In this document: piece after piece, positions 1 to 10,436 of the stretch
Position numbering within the stretch: position 1 is the first letter of the stretch
Layout: each line of letters opens with the position of its first letter
Origin: Stomoxys calcitrans
Lineage: Eukaryota > Arthropoda > Insecta > Diptera > Muscidae
Direction of reading: 5' to 3'
DNA: 64,000 nt
Assembly: GCF_963082655.1 (NCBI RefSeq)
Contig: NC_081553.1
Coordinates: 17,450,643 to 17,514,642, forward strand
Notes under the pieces: model-generated
The model's input: only the letters and a program-made list of their open reading frames with translations
Database searches by the model: none
What the model was told of the DNA's origin: nothing
Made by a program: the position numbers and the translations under genes

Positions 1-981
1 AATACTCCATTTAAATATGGGTTGCCCTACTGCAACTCATTGTTCCAAATTTCAGTTAAAACGGATGATTAATGCTCGCTAAAGACCCTTAGTCCATATG
101 ACAGCTATATTCAAATGTAGTCAGATGTTAACCATACTCGGTCCGGATATTGGATGGCCTTGTCCATCTCACTGATCCAAATTTCAGTAAAATAGAGTTA
201 TAAATTAGGCTTTTTTTAGTCTCTGAATCCGCAGATCTGTCTTGATGGCAGCTATGTGCAAATGTGTTCTGATGTGGATGTGGACCATACTTGGTTTGGA
301 TATCGGGTGGATCAACTCAACTCACTGTTCTAAATTTCAGCGAAATAAGGCAATAAATAATGCTTCTATTAACTTCAGACCCTAAATCGAGAGATCGGTC
401 TATATGACGACTATATTAGAATATGCTACAATCTGGATTATTTTCAGTTAGGATGCGAGGGGCATAATAAAACTTTCTGTTCCCAATTCTAGCGAAATCG
501 GTTAATAAATGCAGCAGTTTTGGGCTTCAGACCCCAAATCGGCCGAGTGGTCTATATGGCAGCTATATCTAAATGTAGTGCCATCTGGACCATATTCGGA
601 TATCGGGGCCACAGCATAACTCACACTTCCAGATCAGTGAAATCGGACAATAAATGCCCTTTTATGGGCTTAAGTCCCTGAATCCGCAGGTCGGTCTATA
701 TGGCAGCTAGATGTAAACGTGGTCTGATTTTACCCATTCAAGAACTTATCTTGGGTATGGAAAATACGGGTCAGTGCCAAATTTCAGCTTAATATCTCAA
801 TTTTTGAAGGCTATAGGGTGATTACAACAGACGGACAGACACAAGGACAACGTTAAATCGTCTAAGAATTTTACGACGATCAAGATTATATGTACTTTGT
901 AGGGTCGGAAATGGATATTTCGATGTGTTGCAAACGGAATCACTAAATGAATAAACCGCCTTTCTTATGGTGGTGGGTATA
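1..981 (+). repeat. INE-1-like repeat, subfamily A, 5'-truncated by window edge
   Basis: The stretch is made of about 150-bp monomers sharing GGTCTATATGGCAGCTATAT and AATCGGACAATAAATG. It ends in the family tail: an ACAGACGGACAG block, GATCAAGATTATATGTACTTT, GGAAATGGATATTTCGATG, then GGTGGTGGGTATAAAA near 968-981. The tail read on the other strand matches the conserved core known from Drosophila INE-1/DINE-1, a Helentron-associated non-autonomous family. No coding function is seen; open frames here run through monomers. Confidence 0.75.
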
Positions 982-1309
982 AAACAGCGATGCCCAGCCC
1001 TTTACGGTAGCGTTGATGGCAAGTCACACGTATTCTTATGCTCTTTGTTTCAGCCGTTGTTGAGACAGCAACGAATAAACATGCGAAGGGGTAACCACAT
1101 TGTTTTTCTGTTTTTAGTTAAAAAAACAGGGATTTTTATTGATTTAACGCTGGAAAAGAATATTAAATGGTTGGTGTCATTTATCCAATTAATTTGTAAA
1201 TATTGAAAGAATTAAAAATACTTATAAAGAGTATTTCACACATACAGTAAAATTTTCATTTTGGACGTGCGCCCTTACACGCGCACACTCTCTTGCAAAT
1301 GAAAGAGAT

Positions 1310-1685
1310 ACAATAGATGAACAAGTCAAACATGCTGTAAGAAGTTTGCCCCCTGTTCCTTAATGAAATGTTCATGGGCATTTGTCTATGCCTATGTCAT
1401 TTGTCTTTTTAATGCCCATAGTGGCTTGGCCGGGTTATAATCTGTACCCTGTTGCCAATCTAACCGATAAGTAAATGCTTCAGCTAAATTTTGCTTTTGA
1501 ACTTTTTATCATGGTGAGGAGACACATTCTTAAAGCTAAATTTTTTCTCACAATATATAATTGTAATCCTCTGCTCTTATCATTGAGCTTAAAATATGAA
1601 TCGGACGAGACTCATTGATATGCGAGAGGGTTGCCCCTATTCTTTAATGGTATGTTCATGGGCTAATTTGCAAAAATCGTCTGCT
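1310..1685 (+). repeat. Two 3'-end fragments of the tRNA-derived SINE
   Basis: Around 1345-1382 and again at 1568-1680 the sequence carries the SINE 3' portion: TTATCATTGAGCTTAAA, ACTCATTGATATG, then a CCTGTTCCTTAATG / GTTCATGGGC ending. The RNA polymerase III boxes are absent, so both are truncated copies. Confidence 0.6.
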
Positions 1686-1689
1686 CTAA

Positions 1690-2460
1690 AATATCCAATG
1701 AATCCCAAGAAAAATCTTCTACCAATTATTAAGCCACCTCCCTAAAAATCCTATGCATAATTTAAAATTCGAAAAAAAAACTTTCTTAAATATATAAATT
1801 CTTCGAAAACGGTAGAAATACCTAAGCCTAAACTCTTTTTACAAAAACAATTATCTATATAAAATATTATAAAATTCAAATCCACCACACGATAGATTCA
1901 ACATAATTTTTTGCAAAAGTATATGAGTTTTTAGCATATAGGTTTATGAAAATGGTAAAGGTTATGAATATGAAATTATAATACCACAGTGGTGGACACC
2001 AGACGATTAATATCTCACCAGCTACCATCCATTATTGTTTCTTCTTCTTGAAAGTTTAAAGCTATTTATAACATATGAAGTGGATTTGTAAAAAAAAAAA
2101 CTCGTTCATTATTTCATAAATTTTTTGTTTGATTTTAAAAGCTAGATATTTCTCATCTTCGTCACAGGGATCATAAAACTAACTTTCGTTTCGAACGAAT
2201 TCATCGCTTGTTCAAAAGGTTTAAGCTCAATATATCGTCGAGGTACGTATGTATGCATGAATTCAAATTAGTTTCTATGAATATCAGCAAAAAAACTACA
2301 ATAACTCACACAAATAAATTCAAAAAAATGGGGATTTCTCGAAACATTTGTTAAGATATTATCCACTTAGAGAAATAACTTATTTGTTTAAAAACATTAT
2401 CATGGTTGGGCTAGCTTGGGCTTACTTAGTAAAGAATATATAATCTAACATAGCAAATAT
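1690..2460. other. AT-rich intergenic stretch, nothing recognised
   Basis: Very AT-rich DNA with homopolymer A and T runs. I see no coding segment, RNA gene or recognised repeat. Confidence 0.5.
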
Positions 2461-2464
2461 TTGA

Positions 2465-2780
2465 TCTGAACAGTACTCGGCATAGCAATTCAGCGAAATC
2501 TGATCCAAAAAGCTCCAATCGGGAGATGGGTCTATAAGAGTCTTATATCCTTATGTGGTACGATCTAGACCATACACGGCGCGGAAGTCGATAGCCTAAC
2601 CTAGCTCACTGTCTTAAATTTGAGAGAAATGGGGTAAAAATTTGCCTTTTATAAGCCTTAGACATCAAAACTAGAGTTCGGTTTGTATGGCAGCTATATA
2701 AATAACGGAACCGATCGGTACCATATTGGTTGCGGATGTCGAGAGGATTAATTTCACTCATTGTTCCATACTTAGAAGCA
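2465..2780 (+). repeat. Diverged INE-like monomers
   Basis: Two decayed monomers with recognisable GGTTTGTATGGCAGCTATAT and CTAGCTCACTGTCTTAAATTT blocks. There is neither head nor tail, so this is a relic. Confidence 0.5.
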
Positions 2781-2912
2781 AGTTTTTAAATGGCATAGTA
2801 CCTCACAAATCTCGCCAGCATTATATGGGGATAACCATCGATGAAAAATGTTTGCTGATTTTCTCGCCATGATTCGACCTCAAGCGTTCAGCCTGGTGAA
2901 TATGCTAGGTTA
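2781..2912 (-). repeat. SINE fragment, reverse orientation
   Basis: The strand complement of the SINE middle and promoter-proximal portion is visible: GGCATAGTACCTCACAAAT, CGCCAGCATTATA, and a degraded B-box region ATTCGACC followed by GCGTTCAGC. The 3' half is missing. The next 450 bases (2913-3360) hold nothing I recognise. Confidence 0.5.
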
Positions 2913-3360
2913 GGTTGAATAGAGGGTGCAGATATTAATCCGCCCTATGACACTATGGACATACACCTAAGCCAGAAATCGGATTGTTGAGCGCTCTAAA
3001 TACAAATTAGAAGTAACCCCGAAAAAGAAAATCTAAGTTAGGAATCCTGTGCTATTTACAAATTCCTTAATTTTTTTCCATGCCACTCTCCTAAGTTGGT
3101 GAATATGCTAACCTCTGCTCTACTGTTGGCCCCAAGTCACCAAAATCAAGTGGTCTTCAAATCACCTAGTGCAACCCTTTTACTTTACATTAATTGGCTA
3201 TGAACAACCCAACGAGGTTTATGTCGCCTCGGTTTGTGATTGTCTTCAAAAGACTTCTTTGCTGAAAATCTTTATCATTCTGACAACATGACCATGGCCA
3301 ATGAAACCGTTTAACTATGCTAATGTTGGAAAATGGGAGAAAATCGATAAAAACTAGTAA

Positions 3361-4452
3361 AACATATGTCATATGAGAACGGGTGAATATATCTCTTTGA
3401 ATTTGAAATGGGTTTTAGCGAGATCGTGTGCAAAATTTCAAGACCCTAGGTTGTCCGGGCGCATTTTGGCATTTGGCGCATTTGACCAACATAAAGTTGG
3501 TCACTTCCTTGTTTCGAAAAAGTTTTCGGGCTGCCAATTCTTCATATATATGGTTCGATTTTCAAATATCTTATTCTTATTAAAAAAAAAACGAATAGGG
3601 ATAGCTTAGTAACTCTTTTTGAATATTGCAGATAAAATGTCCTTAAAAACCTATAAATAAATTCTGCCCTAATTTTTTACAAAAATTCCCAAAATACCCT
3701 TTTCGGGTAAAGATGGTTTTAAAATTGGTATTTTTTTAGTAAATTTGCTGTGTAGGCTACAAAAATTGTTAGGTGCAAATAATTTTTTGCATGAGTTTAA
3801 GGGACATATGGAGTAAAAACACACGTCCCCAAAATGGGGGATCTGGGCTTTGGAGTTTTTGAACTCGATAGGTTTTCCAATTTTTGTTCAAATTTAACTT
3901 AAAAGCACCTATAATATATCTTCTTCACAAACAAAAAGAAAAAAATTGAGGTATTGACTTAAGGTATTTAACTTATCAGTGAAAATACTTTTTTTGATCA
4001 AAAAAATTAAAAAAATACACTTTTTCACATTTTTTGATGTCCTAGCTGTATAACTTATAATTGCAAATCATGCAAAAAAATTTGCAATTTACAAATGTCT
4101 TCGTAAATTCCAAAATATAAAGCCAATCTCGGCCCAAATTTTAACAAATAAAAATTAAAACTGGTATATCCCCAAAACTAGTGGAGATGATGTACACCTC
4201 AAGTTGACTTTTTGTAGGGATTTTTAAGCACTATCCAGCAAAAAAAAAAGGTCCACAAATAAAGATTTGGCAGCCCGGACAATTTTCGAAATACCGAGGT
4301 GACCATCTTTAGGGGCACTTTTAAAAAGGCCCCCGGACAACCTATGGCCTTGAAATTTTGCACATGGTCTCGCTAACACTTCAGCTCTAATAAGACCATA
4401 AGACTAACTAACTCCAAAAGATATCTTTACCCGTTCTTACACGGCATATTTC
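3361..4452. mobile_element. Foldback-type element with long terminal inverted repeats
   Basis: The left end (about 3361-3550) and right end (about 4250-4452) are diverged reverse complements. GAGAACGGGTGAATATATC pairs with the complement of GATATCTTTACCCGTTCTTA; TGTGCAAAATTTCAAG and TAGGTTGTCCGGG recur inverted as CTTGAAATTTTGCACA and CCCGGACAACCTA; TCGGGCTGCCAA pairs with TTGGCAGCCCGGAC. The roughly 700-bp middle is AT-rich with no coding capacity. This fits a non-autonomous DNA transposon with inverted repeats near 200 bp. I could not fix a target duplication, so the ends are approximate and the superfamily is unknown. Confidence 0.55.
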
Positions 4453-4666
4453 TTATTAGCTTTTTTCGATTTAGTCCCACTGTGCGTCGTCATACAGCTC
4501 ATACCGTTGGAAGTTTATTGGACGCCGATACTCTCCATCAATGCAAACTGGTCTCTCAAACACCCCAAGCACTGCCACGTCTGCTTTACAAGTGCCTAGG
4601 GCTACTCACTTTTGAGAGAGAGAGAAATGAGACTGTTGTGGGGTTGAGACCCTGAATCGTGAGATC

Positions 4667-4742
4667 GCTAAAATTTGGAAAATCGGATCCTATACCTGCC
4701 CTATACAAGGCAGGTATATGATCCGATTTTCCAAATTTTAGC
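4667..4742. repeat. 34-bp inverted repeat (hairpin)
   Basis: Arms 4667-4700 and 4709-4742 are reverse complements with a single mismatch, around an 8-base spacer. The arms read like INE material (AAATTTGGAAAATCGGATC), so this looks like a local inverted duplication inside an INE tail rather than a transposon end. Confidence 0.85.
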
Positions 4743-4850
4743 TGAATATCTCAATTTTCGAAGACAGCAGTATGATTACAACAGACGGACATACAAAAAA
4801 TTGACTTTTTAGGGTAGGAAATGGATATTCCGATGTCGATTTCGAGCAAA
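4743..4850 (+). repeat. INE subfamily A tail fragment
   Basis: Contains GAATATCTCAATTTTCGAAG, ACAACAGACGGACATAC and GGAAATGGATATTCCGATG, which is the order seen in the tail of the full copies. The rest of that copy is lost. Confidence 0.6.
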
Positions 4851-5933
4851 GAAGCTGCGTTTGCACGAACATGGTGAATTTCCGAAAATATTTTTCTCTA
4901 TCGAGAAATGAGAAATTAACAAACTCCACAAAAATGGTCGTATTTACTTAACAGAGCGCCCAAACGAGAATTTGAATCTACGAAAGACACACTACCATAG
5001 GATGGGGGTTTACTACTCTAGTCATTCCGTTTGTAAGACCCCGAAATATTGATCTAGGACACTATTAGTATATATATTCTTGATCGTCTGGACATCCGGA
5101 GTAGATCTAGGCATGTCCGTCCGTCCGACCGTCGTTCCGTCCGTCCGTCTGTTGAAATCACGATAGCACAGATAATTAATATTTATGTTGGTCGTTGGGG
5201 ATTGCAAATGGGCCATATCGGTTCAGAATTGGATATAGCTCCCGTATAAACCGATCTTCGGATTTGACTTCTTGAACCCCTGGAAGCCGCAATTTTTGTC
5301 CGATTTGGCTAAAATTTACATATAGTGTTCCGTTACGGCTTCTAACAACTGTGCTAAGTACGGTTCAGATCGGTATATAACCTGATATAGCTCAAATATG
5401 AACAGATTTTCGGATTTGACTTCTTGAGCCCTTACAATCTGCAATTTTTGGCTGTTGGCTGAAATGGAGCAAGTATTGCTTTGTTGTGACTTTCAACAAC
5501 TGTGCAAAGTACGGTCCGAACCGGTATATAACCTGATATAGCTTTCATATAAACCGATCTACCGATTTGACTTCTTGAACCCTTACAAGCCGCAATTTTT
5601 GTCCTATTTGGCTGAAATTTTTCATTTTTTCTGTTATGACTTCCAACAACTGCGTCAAGTGTGGTCCACATTGTTCCATAACCAGATATAGCTCCCATAT
5701 AAACCGATGTCTCGATTTGGCTTATTAAACCCTTACAAGCCGCAATTTTTCTCCTATTTGGCTGAAATATGGTCCAAATCAATTTATAACCTGATATTGC
5801 TCCCGTGTAAACCGGTCTCTCAATTATCCTTGTTCGGTTCCTAGAAGCTTTAATTTTTTCTGGTTCAACAGAAGTTTTATATGTAGAAAATTATGCCCTT
5901 CAACTAAATTTATTTTGTATAAATTTTTAGCAG

Positions 5934-6248
5934 GAAGGCCACGGTAGCGCAGAGGTTAGCATGTCCGCTTATGATGCTGAACGCACGGGTTCGAATCCTG
6001 GCGGAAACATCAGAAAAATTTTCAGCGGTGGTTATCCCCTGGTTATGTTGGCGACATTTGTGAGGTACTTTGCCATATAAAAACTTCTCCCCAAAGAGGT
6101 GTCTCTCTGCGGCACGCCGTTCGGACTCGGCTATAAAAAGGAGGCCGCTTATCATTGAGCCTAAAATTGAATCGGACAACACTCATTGATATGTGAGAAG
6201 TTTGCCCGAGTTCCTTAATGGAATGTTCATGGGCAAATTTGCATTTGC
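5934..6248 (+). mobile_element. tRNA-derived SINE, full length, with 13-bp target duplication
   Basis: A 315-bp body sits between perfect 13-bp direct repeats AAATTTTTAGCAG (5921-5933 and 6249-6261), the hallmark of LINE-mediated insertion. The 5' end carries tRNA-like polymerase III promoter boxes. The body then runs TTTTCAGCGGTGGTTATCCC, GCGGCACGCCGTTCGGACTC and TTATCATTGAGC, and ends CTTAATGGAATGTTCATGGG. No protein is encoded. It inserted into the minus-strand INE copy around it, so it is younger than that copy. It serves as the reference for the other SINE copies in the window. Confidence 0.9.
5945..5998 (+). promoter_or_regulatory. Internal RNA polymerase III promoter of the SINE (A box and B box)
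   Basis: TAGCGCAGAGG at 5945-5955 matches the A-box consensus TRGYNNARNNG at every position. GGTTCGAATCC at 5988-5998 matches the B-box consensus. The 32-base spacing is typical of tRNA-derived SINEs. Whether it is transcribed is not shown by sequence. Confidence 0.8.
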
Positions 6249-6318
6249 AAATTTTTAGCAGAATTCATGGTGGTGGTTTCCCAAGATTCGGTCCGGCCAA
6301 ACTTAGCACGCTTTTACT

Positions 6319-8060
6319 TGTTATTTTTTCATCTCATGTAATGGTATGGGCAGCTGTGGTCGCCGATACATTCAATTAGTGTTTTTATTCATTTGAAGAA
6401 GCAATTAAGTGTCGTTCTTCACATATCCCAACCTCCTTGCCGGAAAGCAATCAACAATTTCGTGTTTAACCATAACCGGGAAATGGCGATATGCCACATA
6501 CACTTCAGGTTTGTAGAAATACATGGTACAATTAAGAGAGGTAGGGTCATTAGCAGAACAACAAAAATCTACCCTCAACGAAACTACCTTGAGTGGCAAA
6601 TGCCGTAAAATGAAATGTCAAAGTGGTTCTAGAAATAAACTTTATTTTACAAGTTATCTTCTACAGATGTGTTTTATATTTATATTATCATCGCAAGAAC
6701 ACTGTTTTGTTGCATATGTGTGGAATATCGGATCAAACATGTTTTTAAGATTTTAGAAATATATCACAGCTGTGATATCGAGCCTTTGACATTTAGAAGT
6801 ACTGCAAAATTAAAACAGAAATAAAAAAATTGTATTCAACTGCTCACCTGACTTCACCTTATTAGTGCATCCTGGTGGAAATATGGTTACGATTTATCAC
6901 CATCTAATCACTTCACGAGTAATGTGGTAAATGCCGTGACGCTTTATCATGGTTTTATGAAAACTGTTCAGCAATAAGAAGAAATGTCTTTTACATGAAA
7001 GAAACTACTCCCCTTATAGTCAAAGCTGTTCGCATTATCTAACATATGCAAATGTTAACTATCTGTACGATTTATCAATGAATGAACGCAAATATCAAAA
7101 AACGCTAAGCGAATATAACATCGTATAAAATATCAATAAATTTTAAATTAATTAATAAATATAATATATAGTTTAAAAATTTAATTGCAACAAATATCTT
7201 AAACTCAATGATATACTGAATTTTACAAAGTTAACATTCAAACTAGTTTAAGAGGGTTTATTGAACTAATTTCCCTTACAGAATTTCATTTGGGATCGGA
7301 ACTCTTTAGAAATTTCTTCAATATATATGTATTCGCAACTAATTATTTGTTCAAAATTTACATGTTAACATGATAGGGAACTATTTGAATACGGTTATCT
7401 ATTTATAAAGTTTTAAAATTTACATATGTTTTAGGCATTTCAAATTAGGTTCATCTTAAAAAGTGAATTAATTAATCCAAGGCATTATTTGTTTAGTTAA
7501 TGGATTTTGCTTACTTATTTACAAGAAGCCAGTGTTTCAAGAAGATTCTACAATGCGCAGAATATTGTAGAATATCGTTAACAGATAGATTTATCGTCGG
7601 TTATATTTGAATATCTTTGGAATGGGTTGCTGTAATAATATTTCTGGTTTGTTCTGGTTCTGGTATCATAGTATGTTTTAATATTTATAAGTTTAATTAA
7701 TTTATTTTATATATAAAATTTCTCATTTAAAAATATAATGTTTACATATAATATTCACTACTAACATAAGACGCAAATTTTCAACCCAAATGCTGGCGGC
7801 ATTTGTGAAATCTTTAGGGGATTCATATATTGGAAAGCACTGATTAATATTACGCAAATATACATGGGAATAAAGGATTTTGAATTAAAAATTCAAATCC
7901 AAATCTAATGGATTCAAATGCAAATTTTGTGGATTCAAATCAAACACTTCTGCCATTTATAATCGATTTTTAATTCCAAATATTTAAGCATCGTATTTGT
8001 AACTACCACGAAAACGTTAATTTATGGTGTGATATAATCCGTCTCACTTAGTCCATTGCT
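6319..8060. other. AT-rich intergenic DNA without recognised genes
   Basis: Mostly low-repeat, AT-rich sequence. Short opposing open frames near 6400-6610 overlap each other and lack codon signal, so I do not call them genes. No RNA gene or transposon end is visible. Confidence 0.5.
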
Positions 8061-8065
8061 TGATA

Positions 8066-8275
8066 CCAAAATAACATTCCATTAAGGAACTGGGGGTAAA
8101 TTTCACATATATCAATGAGTTCTGTCCAATTCAAATTTAAATATCAATGATAAACGTTCTCCTTTTTGTACCTGAGCCTGAACGGCATGTCACTTGGCAC
8201 CACCTCTTTGTAGGGAAGTTGTACATGGCTTCTATGTCATGTAAACATGGCATGCTACCACTCAAAGGGAATAAC
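8066..8275 (-). repeat. SINE fragment, reverse orientation
   Basis: AACATTCCATTAAGGAACTG, ATATCAATGAGTTCTGTCC, GAACGGCATGTCACTTGGCA and CACCTCTTTGTAGGGAAG are complements of the SINE 3' half. The promoter boxes are missing. Confidence 0.65.
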
Positions 8276-8340
8276 CAAATCTGAAAATTTTCACGGTGTT
8301 CTTGCCGGAGTTATTTAATACCATGTAATATGTACATTGA

Positions 8341-10020
8341 AAATTTTTATACCCATCACTGAAGGATGGGGGTATATTCATTTTGTCATTCCGCTTGCAA
8401 CAGATCGAAATATCCATTTCCGACCCTATAAAGTATATAAATTCTTGATCAGCGTAAAAATCTAAGACCATCTAGCCATGTCCGCCCGTCTGTCCCTCCG
8501 TCTGTCTGTTGAAATCGCGCTAATTATTTTTTTTGGGCCATATTGAACTATATCTTGATATAGCCCCCATATAGACCGATCCGCCGATTTAGGGTCTTAG
8601 GCCCATAAAAACTACATTTATTATCCGATTATTGCCATATAGACCGATCTCTCGATTTAAGGTTTTGGGCCCATAAAAGGCGCATTTATTATCCGATTTC
8701 GCCAAAATTTGGGGCAGTGAGTTGCGTTAGGTTCTTCGACATCTTTCTGCAATTTAGCCCAGATCGGTTCAGATTTTGTATATATATTCTTGATCAGCGT
8801 AAAAATCTAAGACGATCTAGCCATGTCCGCCCGTCCATCTGTCTGTTGAAATCGCACTAAGTATTTTTTTGTCTATAAGCAGATTACGTTCGAAGATGGG
8901 CTATATCGGACTATATCTTAATATAGCCCCCATATAGACCGATCCGCCGATTTAGGGTCTTAGGCCCATAAAAACTACATTTATTATCCGATTATTTCCA
9001 TATAGACTGATCTCTCGATTTAAGGTTTTGGGCCCATAAAAGGCGCATTTATTATCCGATTTCGCCAAAATTTGGGGCAGTGAGTTGCGTTAGGTTCTTC
9101 GACATCTTTCTGCAATTTAGCCCAGATCGGTTCAGATTTTGTATATATATTCTTGATCAGCGTAAAAATCTAAGACGATCTAGCCATGTCCGCCCGTCCA
9201 TCTGTCTGTTGAAATCGCACTAAGTATTTTTTTGTCTATAAGCAGATTACGTTCGAAGATGGGCTATATCGGACTATATCTTAATATAGCCCCCATATAG
9301 ACCGATCCGCCGATTTAGGGTCTTAGGCCCATAAAAACTACATTTATTATCCGATTATTTCCATATAGACTGATCTCTCGATTTAAGGTTTTGGGCCCAT
9401 AAAAGGCGCATTTATTATCCGATTTCGCCAAAATTTGGGGCAGTGAGTTGCGTTAGGTTCTTCGACAACTTTCTGCAATTTAGCCCAGAACGGTTCAGAT
9501 TTTAATACAGCCATATACACCGATCTTTCCACTTAAGGTTTTTATTGTCCGATGTCGCCGAAACTTGGGATAGTGAGTTGTATTTAGCCCCTCGACATCT
9601 TTCTGCAATAAGGCACAGATCAGTCTAGATTTGGATATAGCTGCCATAAAGGCCGATCTCTCGATTTAGGGTCTTGGGCCCATTAAAGGCACATTTAAAT
9701 CCGATTTCGCTGAAATTTGACACAGTGATTTATGATAGGCTTTTCGACATCCGTGTCGTATATGGTTCATATCGGTCTATATTTGGATAAGGCTACCAAA
9801 AAGATCAATATTTTGTTCTGCAAAATTGAACAATGACATGTACTTATTAGACCACTCAATATCCATGTCGAATTTGGTCCAAATCGGACCATATTTCGAT
9901 AAAGCTGCTATGGGGGCATAAATTATGAATTTTTTACCGGATTATGACTAAAGCTGGTTTACATATATACCCGAGGTGGTGAGTATCCAAAGGGGAACTT
10001 AACGCCTTTTTACTTGTTAA
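8341..10020 (-). repeat. INE-1-like repeat, subfamily A, with triplicated tail module
   Basis: On the minus strand the element starts with its head near 9985-10020 (complement of CTTAACGCCTTTTTACTTGTT) and ends with the tail near 8341-8450. The conserved core TTCTTGATCAGCGTAAAAAT followed by CATGTCCGCCCGTC occurs three times, at about 8442, 8787 and 9150, instead of once. The last two tail-plus-monomer units form an almost identical tandem pair, annotated separately. Confidence 0.8.
8761..9486. repeat. 363-bp tandem duplication inside the INE copy
   Basis: Units 8761-9123 and 9124-9486 are nearly identical; I see only a few differences, such as GACATCTTT versus GACAACTTT near the end. Each unit carries one copy of the conserved core and one set of monomers. 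A third, more diverged unit lies just before (about 8398-8760). The near-identity implies recent unequal exchange or replication slippage. Confidence 0.85.
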
Positions 10021-10099
10021 CTTTCAGTTATCTCGTTGAGAAATTTGTGACATCAATGCTTTCTCCAGAGATTATATGTTAGTCCATACAAATATCTCA

Positions 10100-10395
10100 C
10101 AATGGCCGAATTATATCTTTGCAGCAGCATAAGCAGTGCAAACTCGATGTGTTCTCGCCACTTCTTCGGACCTCAACAGGAATAGCACAAAATTAATGGA
10201 ATATGTGGATAATGTCGTGCTGCTGGTCCAAGCCATACTTCTGTAGACGATAAGTGGGATCACCGAAAGGACACTGAAAAGACTGTCATGGTGGGCTACG
10301 AGAAGTGAGTTAAATATGAACCCAAGAAAGACGCAGTTTGTACTTTCCACCCGGAGGTAAAATATCATTTTACAGCTATCATAGGAATACCAGGG
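10100..10395 (+). pseudogene. Reverse transcriptase relic of a LINE (catalytic and thumb region)
   Basis: One frame from about 10198 reads EYVDNVVLLVQ, a decayed YADD-type catalytic box, then SGITERTLKRLSWWA and LNMNPRKTQFVLSTRR. That is the conserved spacing of the reverse transcriptase palm and following motif in RNase-H-bearing LINEs. One stop codon lies inside and another straight after STRR. It is collinear with the connection/RNase H relic at 11.93-12.65 kb, and the two are separated by an INE copy, so they are probably halves of one element. No activity is expected. Confidence 0.65.
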
Positions 10396-10436
10396 GCTAG
10401 TTCATCATTCTAAATTGTCCAGTAATAGGAAGAAAG

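Larger units (their letters stand above)
4993..6318 (-). repeat. INE-1-like repeat, subfamily B, interrupted by a SINE
   Basis: On the minus strand the tail (CCATAGGATGGGGGT at about 4995) is followed by the conserved core, CATGTCCGTCCGTCC, and several monomers with CCATATAAACCGATCT and GACTTCTTGA. The family head, CCAAGATTCGGTCCGGCC then AAGCGTGCTAAG on the other strand, lies at about 6280-6318. A complete SINE at 5934-6248 separates the head from the monomers. Confidence 0.75.

Noticed and set aside
5432..5782. 116-residue minus-strand open frame
   Set aside because: It is the translation of three INE monomers; the repeated peptide phrases follow the DNA period and vary in other copies.
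5941..6000. tRNA gene suggested by A and B boxes
   Set aside because: No cloverleaf or acceptor stem can be paired, and the boxes sit at the start of a 315-bp repeat seen many times; it is a SINE promoter.
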